Positions 27,468 to 37,080 are shown, counted from the stretch's first letter. The stretch is 64,000 nt of DNA from Paraburkholderia agricolaris (GCF_009455635.1 NZ_QPER01000002.1:2914001-2978000), one strand, 5' to 3'. The notes: generated by a model from the letters alone, not told the origin. A program made the numbers and translations.

Positions 27468-27491
27468 ATAGCCTCTAGTGTGCGAAACTAT
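27468..27491. promoter_or_regulatory. Possible LysR binding site in the divergent intergenic region
   Basis: An ATAG-N16-CTAT dyad lies in the 108-bp gap between the dehydratase and the LysR gene. LysR proteins usually bind an interrupted dyad in such divergent regions. The arms are short, so this is only a candidate. Confidence 0.3.
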
Positions 27492-27548
27492 GCAATAACT
27501 GACCACTGAATAAATCGAATCGGCTGATTCCCTGGAGTTATCGCTCAC

Positions 27549-28475
27549 ATGATCGCGCCCGCTTCCACCATTCGCAAACGTCTGCGTCTGCGCCACCTGC
27601 AACTGATGGTGGCGCTCTCGGAGACCGAGTCGTTGCGGCGCGCCGCCGACGACCTGGCCATGACCCAGCCCGCCGCCACCAAAGCACTGCAGGAACTGGA
27701 GGACACGATCGGTGTTTCGCTGTTCGTGCGGCACGCGCGCGGCATGGAGCCGACGATTTTTGGCGAGGCCGTCATGCGCTACGCCCGGGTGGTGTTCGAG
27801 GATCTCGACGAATTGCGCGAGGAGCTGGCCGCCATCGAAGCCGGCGACATCGGCAAGGTACGCATCGGCGCGGTGATGGCGCCGTCGCCCGAGCTGCTGA
27901 CGCATACCATCGTGACTTTGAAAGAGGCGCATCCACGCCTGCAAATGACAGTAACGATCGACACCAGCGACGTGCTCGTGCAGGCCCTGCAGCAGGATCA
28001 GCTGGATATCGTGATCGGGCGGATTCCGGACGGCTTTCCGGCGCTCGACCTGAGCTTCGAGACCTTGTCGGAAGAAGCCTTGTCGATCGTCGTGCGACCG
28101 GACCATCCGGTTGCGCACGCAACGGTTCGGCCAAAGCTTGCGGATCTCGCGCGTTACCCGTGGATTGTCCAGCCGCATCCGAGTCCGATGCGGCAAGTGA
28201 TCGACCAGACCTTTCGCGAATCGCGTGTGGCGGCGCCGGTCAGCACGGTTGAAACGTCGTCGATTCTGACTACGTTGTCGCTGCTGCGCGACTCGGACAT
28301 GCTCGCCGTGCTGCCCAATTCGGTGGCGCAATATTACGTCGCGCTCAACGCCATCGCGGCGGTGTCCACGCCGCTGCGTGGACGGCTTGCGCCGTACGGG
28401 TTGATCCTGCGAAAGAATCGCCGCATTACGCCGGCCACGCAACTCGTCATCGACTCGATCCGCGCGGCAGCGTGA
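27549..28475 (+). CDS. LysR-family regulator, GbpR-like
   Basis: The 308-residue protein has a HTH region at 10-70 ([36 protein letters not shown]) and an effector domain with [17 protein letters not shown]. The RHLQLMVAL start and this effector-domain motif are typical of regulators of sugar and sugar-acid genes such as GbpR. It is divergent from the dehydratase-MFS-PdxA-amidohydrolase operon and is its likely regulator. Translation starts at ATG 27549; ATCGCTC precedes it, a weak ribosome site. Confidence 0.87.
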   Translation: MIAPASTIRKRLRLRHLQLMVALSETESLRRAADDLAMTQPAATKALQELEDTIGVSLFVRHARGMEPTIFGEAVMRYARVVFEDLDELREELAAIEAGDIGKVRIGAVMAPSPELLTHTIVTLKEAHPRLQMTVTIDTSDVLVQALQQDQLDIVIGRIPDGFPALDLSFETLSEEALSIVVRPDHPVAHATVRPKLADLARYPWIVQPHPSPMRQVIDQTFRESRVAAPVSTVETSSILTTLSLLRDSDMLAVLPNSVAQYYVALNAIAAVSTPLRGRLAPYGLILRKNRRITPATQLVIDSIRAAA

Positions 28476-28527
28476 GCCATGCAGCGGCTGCCTGCCGTGT
28501 TTCGGCGGCTTGCGGCGATAGTGTGCC

Positions 28528-29844
28528 TTAGCGGCCCGGCCGTTCGGCGAGCTTCAGATCGTTGGTGTTTGCCGCATCGGCAGGCGAGATCGCCGCGTCG
28601 AGCGGGATATCCGGCCGCATGAAGAACGTCGCGACAATGCCGAGCGCGAGCAGCGCCAGCGAACCGGCAAACGGCAGCGTCCAGCTCCCGGTACGATCCA
28701 CGACGAGACCGAATACGATCGGCGTAAAAATTCCCGCCACCGCGGATCCCGCGTTCACGAGCCCGCTCGCCACGCCCACGTGCTTCGGCGTGATGTCCAT
28801 CGGCACCGCCCAGATGGGTCCAATCGTCATTTCGAGGAAGAAGAACGAAAGACTCATGCAGGCCGCCATGACCGGCAACGACTTCACGACCATCACCGGT
28901 GCGAGGAACACGAGCGCGCCGAGAAACGCGCAGATGATCACGTTACGCCGCGCGGCAACCACGTTATGGGTCCGCTTGAGCACGCGATCGCTGATCACGC
29001 CGCCCGCTGTATTACCGACCACGCCGGACAGAAACACGCCGGCCGAAAACAGCGCCGAGCTTTTCAGATCGAGACCCCGGCCATGCATGAAGAAAGTCGG
29101 CAACCACGTAAAGAACAGCCAGCCCGTCCAGCCATAGCAGAAGTACACCAGCATGGTCGGCCCGATACGCTTGAGCAACCGCCGCCACGGCGTCGGCTCG
29201 CGCGTCTTCTCGACGACCACCTTGCCGGCCGGCGGCAGTTCGGCCTCTTCTTGCGCCGTCATGTGACGATGCTTGCGTGGGTTGTCGGCGAAATACCATG
29301 CGTAGACCACGACCCACACCGCCGTCAATGCGCCGACCACGAGGAACGAAGCGCGCCACGACGAGAACGCCACGAGCAAGGCGACAAACGGCGGCGTGAT
29401 GGCATTGCCGAGGCGCGAGAAAGAATGCGTGAGTCCTTGCACGAAGCCGCGCTTGCTGGACGGAAACCAGTTGGTGAGCGCCCGCGCCTGCGCCGGCAAA
29501 GCCGCACCCTCGCCGATACCGAGCAGCATTCGCGCGCAGAACAGCGACACGATACCGCCCGCGAGACCGGTCGCAACTGTGGCGACGATCCAGATGCTCG
29601 CACAGGTGATCAATGTAAATTTCGCGCCGAAGCGGTCGCTGACCCAGCCGCCGATCACCTGGCAAATGGCGTACGTGTAGGCAAACGCGGCGAATACGAG
29701 GCCGACGTCGGTATTGGTGAGATGCAGGTCATCGCGGATCAGACCCGCAGCCGCCGACAGGTTGACGCGGTCGAGATACATGATGAACGACATCGCGCAC
29801 ATGATCGCGAGAATCGCCCGGCTGACTTTCGGTCGATGGAACAT
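28528..29844 (-). CDS. MFS transporter, ACS type (second of three in this cluster)
   Basis: The 438-residue protein has helix 1 [21 protein letters not shown], the loop signature [11 protein letters not shown], and a central hydrophilic loop, as in glucarate/galactonate transporters. The ATG at 29844 has GGAGGAGACA directly upstream, and this decided the start against an in-frame ATG 12 bases earlier. It converges with the LysR gene and follows another ACS gene by 82 bp on the same strand. Two adjacent but clearly different acid-sugar importers suggest two substrates. Confidence 0.88.
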   Translation of the reverse strand: MFHRPKVSRAILAIMCAMSFIMYLDRVNLSAAAGLIRDDLHLTNTDVGLVFAAFAYTYAICQVIGGWVSDRFGAKFTLITCASIWIVATVATGLAGGIVSLFCARMLLGIGEGAALPAQARALTNWFPSSKRGFVQGLTHSFSRLGNAITPPFVALLVAFSSWRASFLVVGALTAVWVVVYAWYFADNPRKHRHMTAQEEAELPPAGKVVVEKTREPTPWRRLLKRIGPTMLVYFCYGWTGWLFFTWLPTFFMHGRGLDLKSSALFSAGVFLSGVVGNTAGGVISDRVLKRTHNVVAARRNVIICAFLGALVFLAPVMVVKSLPVMAACMSLSFFFLEMTIGPIWAVPMDITPKHVGVASGLVNAGSAVAGIFTPIVFGLVVDRTGSWTLPFAGSLALLALGIVATFFMRPDIPLDAAISPADAANTNDLKLAERPGR

Positions 29845-29926
29845 TGTCTCCTCCATTTTTGCCTCTATTCACCCTGTCACTGTGGGTATGGGCAAGTTTG
29901 CGGTTTCGCTTATCAGGTGCCGGCGG

Positions 29927-31246
29927 CTAACGGTTCACCATGCGCCGCGGCAACGTCAGAATCAAGGCCGCACCGGCAATCAATACGATGGCCAGCAACC
30001 ACACAGCGGCTTCCGTCGTTCCTGTCGACTGCTTCACGTAGCCCACGACATACGGCCCGAGAAAGCCCGCCAGATTCGCGAACGAATTGATCCAGGCAAT
30101 GCCCGCCGCAGCGGCAGCGCCGCCGAGGATGGCGGTCGGCAGGCTCCAGAACAGCGGCGGAATGGCGAGAATGCCCATATTGGCGATGCACAGCGCGACA
30201 ATACCGAGCAAAGGATCATGTTCCCAGAGCACGGAAAGGGCGAGGCCCACGGCGCCCAGCAAATACAGGGTCGCCAGGTGCCAGCGTCGCTCTCGCATCC
30301 GGTCGGCGCTGCGGCCAAACCCCACCATGCTGGCGATTGCAAACAGGCTGGGCACGGCCGACATCAGGCCGATCGACAGATCGCTTTTGACGCCCATGTT
30401 CTTGATCAGAGTGGGCATCCAGAAACCGAGTCCGTACATCGCGAAGATGCCGCAGAAGAAAATCACGCTCATGATCTGCACATGGCGATTGAACATCATC
30501 GAGCGCAACGAAAGATGCGTTTTACTCCGGCTCTCCGCGTCGATCATGCCTTGCAGCGTGGCGCGCTCGCTATCGTCCAGCCAACGGGCAGAGGCAATGT
30601 CCTTGTCGAGCGTCGCGTACACCAGCACGGCGATCACGAGAGTCGGCAGCGCCTCGATCAGGAACAGCCATTTCCAGCCCGCCATGCCACCGGCACCCGA
30701 AAGCGTTTGCAGAATCAGGCCCGACACGGGACCGCCGATAAAACCCGAAAGAGCGAGCGCAATATAGAACACGCCCATCACGCGGCCGCGTCTTTGAGCG
30801 GGAAACCAGTTGCTCAGATAGTAGATCACGCCAGGAATGAAGCCGGCCTCGGCCACGCCCAACAGAAAGCGCACGGCGTAAAACTGCAGTGGCGTGCTGA
30901 CGAACATCGTCAACGCCGAGACAATGCCCCAGGTCGCCATGATGCGGGCGATCCACATTCGGGCCCCGACGCGATGAAGAATGACATTACTCGGCACCTC
31001 GAAAATGAAGTATCCGAGAAAGAATATCCCGGCGCCGAAGCCGTATACCGCATCGCTGAAGTTGAGATCCGCTGCCATATGCAGCTTGGCGAAACCGATA
31101 TTGACCCGGTCGACCGATGCCGCCAGATAGCCGAGCATGAGAACCGGCAGGATATGCAGCGCTACTTTCCGGAACAGCCGGTTTTCTGCTTCGGTCGCCG
31201 CTCCGAGTACCGCGGCGGGTGCGGAGAGACTCTGCGTGGTATTCAT
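29927..31246 (-). CDS. MFS transporter, ACS type (third of the cluster)
   Basis: The 439-residue protein has the ACS features YLAASVDRVNIGFAKLHM in helix 1, FFLGYFIFEVPSNVILHRVGAR at helices 2-3, and RFLLGVAEAGFIPGVIYYLSNWFP, a very typical ACS motif of tartrate and phthalate-type transporters. The ATG at 31246 lies 11 bp after the amidohydrolase stop, with GAGGCGC as its ribosome site overlapping that stop, so the two are co-translated. It probably imports the substrate of the amidohydrolase pathway. Confidence 0.88.
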   Translation of the reverse strand: MNTTQSLSAPAAVLGAATEAENRLFRKVALHILPVLMLGYLAASVDRVNIGFAKLHMAADLNFSDAVYGFGAGIFFLGYFIFEVPSNVILHRVGARMWIARIMATWGIVSALTMFVSTPLQFYAVRFLLGVAEAGFIPGVIYYLSNWFPAQRRGRVMGVFYIALALSGFIGGPVSGLILQTLSGAGGMAGWKWLFLIEALPTLVIAVLVYATLDKDIASARWLDDSERATLQGMIDAESRSKTHLSLRSMMFNRHVQIMSVIFFCGIFAMYGLGFWMPTLIKNMGVKSDLSIGLMSAVPSLFAIASMVGFGRSADRMRERRWHLATLYLLGAVGLALSVLWEHDPLLGIVALCIANMGILAIPPLFWSLPTAILGGAAAAAGIAWINSFANLAGFLGPYVVGYVKQSTGTTEAAVWLLAIVLIAGAALILTLPRRMVNR

Positions 31247-31257
31247 ATCGGTGCGCC

Positions 31258-32214
31258 TCAAAGTTGCTCGTGCTTCGGGAACGTGTCATTCATGCGATAA
31301 AACCGGCGGGCGTTGTTGGCGAAGATGTCCTGAACGGCCTCGTCACCCAGATCCGCGACCGCATCGAGTACGCCGTCGACAATCTGTTCGAAGCTCGCGC
31401 TCAATCCCGACACCGGCAGATTGCTCGCGAAGATCGCCCGCTTTGCGCCAAAGATCGACACCGCGTCGCGCAACACGCGGCGATTGCTGATTGGGTCCCA
31501 CTGCCCGCCACGCAGCCCGAGCTCGGAGAGTTTGATGAAGACATTCGGCGCGTCCGCGAGAGCGGCCAGGCCCTTGCGCCAGATCGACAGGCCTTCTTCC
31601 GAACGATCGAGCGGCAAGCCGGTGTGGTTGAGCACGATGGCAAGACCGGGAAACAGCTTCGCGACCTCCGCCGCTTCGCACAAATGCCAGAAGGGCACAC
31701 GCAAATCCCACGACAACCCGTAGCCTTCGAGGTGTGCGAGCCCGTCGAGCCACGCAGGGTCTTGCAGCGTACCGGGCTGGCCGGCCACCTCGCTGTGCGG
31801 GTCCGCAGCGGTGACCGGTTTGGAGCGGATCCCACGAACCGCGGGGAATCGCACGTGAGCCGCAAGCACGGCGTCGAGGTCCGGTTGCGTGAAGCAGACA
31901 TGCGGCACGATCACCGATGGCAAGCCGGTGCGCGCGCCCAGGTCGTGGAGCCAGCGTGTTTCATCGACTTGCTGCGTGCGCGAGCGTTCGGCCTCGATGT
32001 GAACGGTCGCCACTACCCGGTAGTGCGCCGTATCCCTGCGGTAAGCGTCGTCAAAGTAGTTCTGCCGGAGCTTGTCATACTCACCAAGGAAAAAACCCGC
32101 ACCGAGGTATTCATCCTGCAACCACGGATAGTGACCGCTCTGCAAATCCCAAAGATGATGATGGGCATCGACGATGTAGAGAGAATCGACACGCTCCGTG
32201 TCTCGCGAGTTCAT
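31258..32214 (-). CDS. Amidohydrolase family 2 protein, lactonase-like (paralogue)
   Basis: The 318-residue TIM-barrel hydrolase has DAHHH at 16-20, IVLNHTGLP in the middle, and IFASNLPVSG near the C-terminus. It shares the whole architecture of the 22925-23878 protein (DAHHHxWDL start, NHTGLPxDRS, FASNxPV) but differs throughout, so it is a paralogue of older origin. A fuconolactonase-like reaction is the best guess. The ATG at 32214 was chosen from the GCGAGGGC site upstream. It heads a two-gene operon with the MFS gene. Confidence 0.83.
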   Translation of the reverse strand: MNSRDTERVDSLYIVDAHHHLWDLQSGHYPWLQDEYLGAGFFLGEYDKLRQNYFDDAYRRDTAHYRVVATVHIEAERSRTQQVDETRWLHDLGARTGLPSVIVPHVCFTQPDLDAVLAAHVRFPAVRGIRSKPVTAADPHSEVAGQPGTLQDPAWLDGLAHLEGYGLSWDLRVPFWHLCEAAEVAKLFPGLAIVLNHTGLPLDRSEEGLSIWRKGLAALADAPNVFIKLSELGLRGGQWDPISNRRVLRDAVSIFGAKRAIFASNLPVSGLSASFEQIVDGVLDAVADLGDEAVQDIFANNARRFYRMNDTFPKHEQL

Positions 32215-32671
32215 GCACGCCCTCGCCATTCAATCCGACAGCCAATCGGCCCGCACGATCATCGGCAACCCGGCGCAAACGCTGTACGAAGCGCGAGGGG
32301 CGAGGCTGCCGCCTTCTGCGCGGTAGATGAATGGCATGATGAATGTCTCCGTCCGCCGGCCGGGATGGCTTGAATACGGCGTTATGTTTGTGGGCCCATT
32401 ATCTGAACGGAGGCGATATCTGACTAATGAATTGTTTCGATACAGCGATCACCTCAGGTTATCGCTGCAAGCGCGCCTGATTGATCGCTCCGGTGGTTGC
32501 GGGATTGCCTGCGGACTCTCGGCCACTGCGAGACCTGGATTGATTCGCCCTCAAGATGCCGTCCAGAAAGAGACTGGCCGTTGATATAATTTTTCAGCGC
32601 GTACGGCAACGGGCATGCCTTGGCAAAACATCCATTTCGCCCGTCAACCGTCAATCTGACTGGAAGATTCG
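32215..32671. other. 457-bp intergenic region between divergent units
   Basis: No convincing gene is visible. The middle (about 32380-32470) is A+T-richer and holds an inverted repeat CAGCGAT-N11-ATCGCTG (about 32443-32467). TATAAT at 32585-32590 is a good -10, 82 bp upstream of the chromate transporter gene, but no clear -35 precedes it. It most likely carries the two divergent promoters. Confidence 0.5.
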
Positions 32672-33238
32672 ATGTCCCAACAAATTGCTAACACGAGTCG
32701 ACCGCCCACCCTCACCGGGCTTTTCCTTATATTCAGCCGTATCGGGCTCACCAGTTTCGGTGGCGGGCTGAGCGGCTGGCTGCTGCGCGAATTCGTCCAG
32801 GATCGCGACTGGATCAGCGAAGAAGACTTTCTGAACGGCCTGGCCATCTCGCAGGCGCTGCCTGGCATCAACGTCAAGAATATGGCAATCTGGATCGGCC
32901 ACCGTCTGCTCGGCTGGCGCGGCGCGTTGCTGGCCGTCACCGGCATCATCGTTCCGCCCGCCATTCTGATTATTGTTCTCGGCACGGTTTTCGAGCATCT
33001 GCTGCACTTCCCGCTCGCTCACATCCTGCTCGCAGGTGCGGCCGCGGCGGCCACTGGCCTGTCGTTGTCGATGGGCGTGACGACCGCGCTGCGGGTGCCA
33101 CGCAAACTCCTCCCTCTGCTCTTTCTCGCGGGCACCTTCGTCGCGGTCGGCATATTGCGCCTGCCGCTGGTATGGGTCGTGATAGGCGCAGGCGGTCTGA
33201 GCGTGCTGGTCGAATACATCAAACTACGCAAAGCATAG
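32672..33238 (+). CDS. Chromate transporter (CHR family), N-terminal-type half
   Basis: The 188-residue membrane protein has five or six helices. It contains the CHR motifs FSRIGLTSFGGGLSGWLLREF, ISQALPGINVKNMAIWIGHRLLGWRGALLA and a hydrophobic C-terminal half. It is about half the size of classical ChrA (near 400 residues). Such short-chain CHR proteins are encoded as adjacent pairs that act together to export or import chromate/sulfate-like anions. The second half starts 2 bp downstream. The specific anion cannot be read from sequence. Confidence 0.85.
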   Translation: MSQQIANTSRPPTLTGLFLIFSRIGLTSFGGGLSGWLLREFVQDRDWISEEDFLNGLAISQALPGINVKNMAIWIGHRLLGWRGALLAVTGIIVPPAILIIVLGTVFEHLLHFPLAHILLAGAAAAATGLSLSMGVTTALRVPRKLLPLLFLAGTFVAVGILRLPLVWVVIGAGGLSVLVEYIKLRKA

Positions 33239-33240
33239 CC

Positions 33241-33813
33241 ATGTCGAATCGCGTTCTTCTACAGCTTGCCGCAGTTTTTGCGCCCTTGTCGTTGGTAACG
33301 ATCGGCGGCGGGCAGGCCATCATCGCCGATATTCAACGGCAAGTTGTCGACGTGCACGGATGGATGACACATGCGCAGTTCGGTGTCGACTTCGCGATTT
33401 CGCGCATGGCGCCAGGCCCGGGCTCGCTGCTGGCCACGTTGATCGGCTGGCAGATCGCCGGGTTCTGGGGCGCCGTGGTGGCCACGCTGGCCTTGCTCGC
33501 GCCGACCGGCTTCCTGATCTACGGGGTAACCCACATCTGGGCACGCTATCAGGGCGCGGCCTGGCAACTGGCGCTCGAGCGTGGGTTGCGCCCCGTCGCC
33601 TCCGGCATGATTCTCGCCGCCGGATGGGTTCTACTGAAGTCGCTCGACGGCGGCCTTCCGGCCAAAGCGATTGCGATTGTCTCAGTCGTAACGCTGCTCA
33701 GCACCCGAATCAACCCGCTGCTTCTATTACTTTGCGGGGCCTTGCTGCTGCTCGGCGTGTCCGAACTCAGTGCGAGCCTGCCAGCCATGCTCCAGGTACA
33801 TATCGCGGGCTAG
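33241..33813 (+). CDS. Chromate transporter (CHR family), C-terminal-type half
   Basis: The 190-residue membrane protein repeats the motif order of its neighbour: LSLVTIGGGQAIIADIQRQV, then ISRMAPGPGSLLATLIGWQIAGFWGAVVA. The G-G-G, P-G and I-G-W-x-x-x-G-x-x-G-A positions align with those of the 32672-33238 product, so the pair is an unfused duplication. The ATG at 33241 follows the upstream stop by 2 bp, and the pair is probably translated as a unit and forms a heterodimer. Confidence 0.85.
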   Translation: MSNRVLLQLAAVFAPLSLVTIGGGQAIIADIQRQVVDVHGWMTHAQFGVDFAISRMAPGPGSLLATLIGWQIAGFWGAVVATLALLAPTGFLIYGVTHIWARYQGAAWQLALERGLRPVASGMILAAGWVLLKSLDGGLPAKAIAIVSVVTLLSTRINPLLLLLCGALLLLGVSELSASLPAMLQVHIAG

Positions 33814-33846
33814 GCGCTGTTTTACGTTTGGTATCATGCGCTTCAC

Positions 33847-33866
33847 CGGCTGCACGTGAGCAGCCG
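33847..33866 (+). terminator. Hairpin after the chromate transporter pair
   Basis: CGGCTGC-ACGTGA-GCAGCCG forms a 7-bp perfect stem 34 bp after the second transporter gene. No U-tract follows. It precedes a short leader-like frame. Confidence 0.35.
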
Positions 33867-33890
33867 TGCTGTCCACCCGGGAGAATACCC

Positions 33891-33977
33891 ATGCGCCGAA
33901 ATGACCATTTGAAATCGAACCATCCAATTGATCATTTCGAGGTATCAAATGCGCTTGTTTTTAGAGGAATATCTTAA
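33891..33977 (+). CDS. Possible 28-residue leader peptide
   Basis: ATG at 33891 has GGGAGAATACC directly upstream, a good ribosome site. The 28-residue product begins MRRNDHLKSNHPIDHFEV and ends overlapping the start of the next gene at 33949 in another frame. Its coupling position suggests a translated leader, but the frame may be chance. Confidence 0.3.
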   Translation: MRRNDHLKSNHPIDHFEVSNALVFRGIS

Positions 33978-34311
33978 GCATTCCGCGCTCAATCTTGGCC
34001 AGGCAGTACAAGGATTGCGCTTTCTGCTTACGCATCCCGATGTAGATCTGGCAGCACCGCGTGGAACGCTGAAGCATATGGCGGCGGCGCTGCCACTTCG
34101 TACCAGGCGAGTCGGCAATGACCTGTTCTTTGCCTTGATCCCGCCGCATTGGCACCATACGCGTGACGAACTGGAATCGCTTCACAGTCAGTCGACGATG
34201 AGGTGGTTCCAGGCAGGGTATTCTCCGTACCGATTTGCGGAAACAGGGGAGTATTTGCCCAGGAGCGAGGCAACTCGCGAGCCTCGATGGGACCCTCGCT
34301 GTAATGACTGA
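33949..34311 (+). CDS. Uncharacterised protein
   Basis: The 120-residue hydrophilic protein contains LEEYLKHSALNLGQAVQGLRFLLTHPDVDLAAP and, later, ALIPPHWHHTRDELESLHSQSTMRWFQAGYSPYRFAETGEYLPRSEATREP split over two segments. I do not recognise the family. The ATG is preceded by CGAGGTATCAA, a usable ribosome site; an alternative start lies seven codons upstream. The DNA is A+T-richer at its 5' end. It stands alone between the chromate transporter and a convergent operon, and I assign no function. Confidence 0.5.
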   Translation: MRLFLEEYLKHSALNLGQAVQGLRFLLTHPDVDLAAPRGTLKHMAAALPLRTRRVGNDLFFALIPPHWHHTRDELESLHSQSTMRWFQAGYSPYRFAETGEYLPRSEATREPRWDPRCND

Positions 34312-34324
34312 GGACACGGTGCGT

Positions 34325-34352
34325 CAGGCGTTCATGTTTCACTGAATGCCTG
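34325..34352. terminator. Hairpin between convergent units
   Basis: CAGGCGTTCA / TGAATGCCTG gives a 10-bp stem with one G-U pair and an 8-base loop. It lies 13 bp after the 33949-34311 gene and 60 bp from the end of the convergent dehydratase gene. CGGTTTGT follows on the plus strand, a weak U-tract. Confidence 0.45.
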
Positions 34353-34412
34353 CGGTTTGTCGGACACGGGTAAGTTGTACCCGTTTCCGACGCCGGAACT
34401 CCCCCCGTTCCA

Positions 34413-35660
34413 TCACGGCGTCTGCAGCGTGCCATCTTTCAGGCGCGTTTGCGTCCACGTCGTCACCGTGTTTTCGCACGGATATTTCGCGGCCTCGGTT
34501 TCATCGAGGTCGACGCCGAGACCCGGTTTGTCGTTAGCATAAACGTGCCCGTTCCTGAACTCGGGCAAGCCTGGGAAAACATCCAGCAAGGCCTCATGTG
34601 GCCCCTTGAGTTCCTGGATCACGAAATTCGGCGGCTCGGTGCCCGACCATTCCTGCACGCCGAAATTGCGCGCCGCAAGATCGATATGAATGTTCGCCGC
34701 GTGCGCCAATGGCGACATATCGCCCGGGCCGTGCCATGCGGTCCTCACCCCAAACTGCTCGGCAAATATCTGCAGCTTGCGTCCTGCCGTGATGCCGCCG
34801 ATCTGGCTGAGATGCACGCGGATGAAATCGATCAGGCGCTCAGTGATCAGAAATCGCCATTCGTATGGGTTGTTGAACAGTTCGCCTTGCGCCAACGGCG
34901 TGGTGGTTTTGGCGCGTAGCTGACGCATCCATTCGCCTTCCTCGAGCGCAATTGCGTCTTCGAGAAAGAACAGTTCGTACGGTTCCAGTTCGCACGCAAA
35001 GCGGATCGCCTCCACCGGCTTCAGCCGTTCATGCACGTCATGGCATAGCGCGACGTCGAAACCGATCTTGCTACGGATGCCGTCGAACAGCTTGAGTGTC
35101 TCCCGCATGTATTTTCTGCTGTCGAGATAGACGCCATCCGCGGCGCCTTCCGGCGCGCTCGCGGGCGCCTTGCCGAAACCGCCTCCGCCATAGCCGCCGC
35201 TCTGGCAACGAATATGCGTGATGCCCTGCTCGCGATACTTCTGGATGTTCTCGCATAACTCGTTCAGGTCGCGCCCGTCCGCATGGCGATAAATCGGCAC
35301 ACCTGCGCGGCACTTACCGCCGAAGAGTTGATAGAGCGGCATGTTCGCCATCTTGCCCTTGATGTCCCACAGCGCCATATCCACACCGGAGATCGCGTTG
35401 TTCTCGATCGGACCATTGCGCCAGTAGGCGTTCTGATGCATCAATTGCCATAGTTCCTCGATCGCCTCGGCGTCACGGCCGATCAGCAACGGCCGCAGAT
35501 ATTCCTCGATCAGGCATTTCACCGCCACGTGCCGGTAGGCGAACGTCGCGCATCCGAGGCCGTACAAGCCGGGCTGATTGGTCTCGATCTTCACGACAAT
35601 CAGGTTGATGCCTTCCGGCGCGGTCAGGATGACTTTTACATCGGTAATCAGGGTTGCCAT
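34413..35660 (-). CDS. ManD/RspA-family enolase-superfamily dehydratase
   Basis: The 415-residue protein has a full ManD-type layout: ALWDIKGKMANMPLYQLFGGKCRAGVPIYRHADG split in the first third, metal ligands D208, E234 and E260 with H210 (CHDVHE), H310 in TAWHGPGD, and the C-terminal PNFVIQELKG and KPGLGVDLDE. ManD makes 2-keto-3-deoxygluconate from D-mannonate, and relatives act on D-gluconate or have no known activity. The segment after IRCQSG is a Gly-rich GGYGGGGFG, unlike the usual loop that carries a catalytic Tyr, so activity is uncertain. It is the last gene of a GntR-SDR-MFS-dehydratase operon. Confidence 0.85.
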   Translation of the reverse strand: MATLITDVKVILTAPEGINLIVVKIETNQPGLYGLGCATFAYRHVAVKCLIEEYLRPLLIGRDAEAIEELWQLMHQNAYWRNGPIENNAISGVDMALWDIKGKMANMPLYQLFGGKCRAGVPIYRHADGRDLNELCENIQKYREQGITHIRCQSGGYGGGGFGKAPASAPEGAADGVYLDSRKYMRETLKLFDGIRSKIGFDVALCHDVHERLKPVEAIRFACELEPYELFFLEDAIALEEGEWMRQLRAKTTTPLAQGELFNNPYEWRFLITERLIDFIRVHLSQIGGITAGRKLQIFAEQFGVRTAWHGPGDMSPLAHAANIHIDLAARNFGVQEWSGTEPPNFVIQELKGPHEALLDVFPGLPEFRNGHVYANDKPGLGVDLDETEAAKYPCENTVTTWTQTRLKDGTLQTP

Positions 35661-35787
35661 GGTCCATCTGCCAAAATCGAATCAATCGAACGAAGCCGGA
35701 TTGCGTGCGTCTTCGTCAAAACGTGACGTCCAAACGTAATGTCCAACGTGGGGAAAATCGGATCGGTACGCGCCGTTCCCCCTTGCA

Positions 35788-37080
35788 TCACGTACGGCGT
35801 AGCGCCAGCGAAGCGTCACGCTTTGCGCTCTCGTCCGCGTTCGCGGGCACGGTCATCATCAGGATCACCGAGAGCAGCAAACCGGCCGCCATGAAAATGT
35901 ACGAAGCCGCCGGGCTACCGGTCGCGCCGTTCAGATAGCCCACCACCCACGATCCCGCGAACGCACCCAAGGCGCCGCACGCGTTGATGAGGCCGATCGC
36001 GCCACCCAGCACGTTGCTCGGAATCAGTTCCGGCACGAGTGCGAAGAACGGGCCATACGGCGCGTACATCGTTGCCCCTGCGACCACCAGCAGCGCGAAC
36101 GAGATCCAGAAATGCGAGCCGCCGATCAGATAGGACGCGACAAACGCAATGGTCCCGACGAGCAGCAGCGGCCAGACGAACAGCTTGCGATTGCGGGTCT
36201 TGTCCGAGAGCCACGACGCGAGCAGCATCAGGATGATCGCAGCGAGATACGGGACGGCGGCGAGCCAGCCCACCGACACGATGTCGATTGTCGAGGCGGC
36301 TTTGAGGATCGACGGCAGCCACATGATGAAGCCGTACAAACCGATGCTCCATAACGCGTGAATCGAGCAGAACTTGATCACGATCGACGAACGGAACGCA
36401 GCCTTGTAATTGCGTACCGGCGCAATGTGGGCCTGCTCGGCCGTCAGACGCGCTTCGAGTTCGGTCTTTTCAGCGGCGCTCATCCAGGGGGCGTCGGCCG
36501 GGCGATCCTTCACGGTGAACCACCAGACCACCGCCCACGCAAGCGCGGGCAGGCCTTCGAGAATGAACATCTCGCGCCAGCCGAAGCTACGCACCAGATA
36601 ACCGGACACCACCGACATCCACAGCACCGTGACCGGGTTACCGAGAATCAGAAAAGTGTTGGCACGCGAGCGTTCGCTGCGTGTGAACCAGCGGCTGATA
36701 TACATCAGCATCGAGGGCATCACCGCGGCCTCCACCACGCCAAGCACGAAGCGCAACACCATCAGCATCGGAATATTGCTGACCATGCCGGTTGCCGCCG
36801 CGCACAAGCCCCACAGAATCAGACTGAAGAAGATCAGCTTCTTGACGCTATTGCGTTGTGCGTAAATCGCGCCGGGCACCTGAAACAGACAGTAACCGAG
36901 AAAGAACAGCGAACCGATCAGCGACGAGGTGCCGTGCGAGATCCCAAGATCGCGGTCAATTCCCGCGGCAGCGGCAAAACCATAGTTCGCCCGATCGAGG
37001 TAGGCGAGGCTATACGTGATGAAGATGATGGGCATGAGATACCACCATCTTTGAGTTGCTACGGGTTTGACGCTTTCCAT
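35788..37080 (-). CDS. MFS transporter, ACS type
   Basis: The 430-residue protein has helix 1 IFITYSLAYLDRANYGFAAAAG, FFLGYCLFQVPGAIYA at helix 2, and RFVLGVVEAAVMPSMLMYISRWF, all typical of ACS sugar-acid transporters. The ATG at 37080 is preceded by CGGAGACATC. It lies between the SDR and the ManD-like gene and probably imports the acid sugar handled by them, for example gluconate or mannonate. Inner-membrane proton symport is family knowledge. Confidence 0.9.
   Translation of the reverse strand: MESVKPVATQRWWYLMPIIFITYSLAYLDRANYGFAAAAGIDRDLGISHGTSSLIGSLFFLGYCLFQVPGAIYAQRNSVKKLIFFSLILWGLCAAATGMVSNIPMLMVLRFVLGVVEAAVMPSMLMYISRWFTRSERSRANTFLILGNPVTVLWMSVVSGYLVRSFGWREMFILEGLPALAWAVVWWFTVKDRPADAPWMSAAEKTELEARLTAEQAHIAPVRNYKAAFRSSIVIKFCSIHALWSIGLYGFIMWLPSILKAASTIDIVSVGWLAAVPYLAAIILMLLASWLSDKTRNRKLFVWPLLLVGTIAFVASYLIGGSHFWISFALLVVAGATMYAPYGPFFALVPELIPSNVLGGAIGLINACGALGAFAGSWVVGYLNGATGSPAASYIFMAAGLLLSVILMMTVPANADESAKRDASLALRRT

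Noticed and set aside
27441..28442. Long N-terminal extension of the dehydratase frame across the LysR gene
   Set aside because: The enzyme begins at ATG 27440 with the conserved MKIKHIR start; the extension is antisense to the LysR gene and Arg-rich.
32213..32326. Plus-strand 37-codon frame MHALAIQSDSQSARTI...
   Set aside because: It overlaps the amidohydrolase start, has no ribosome site, and shows no similarity that I can name.
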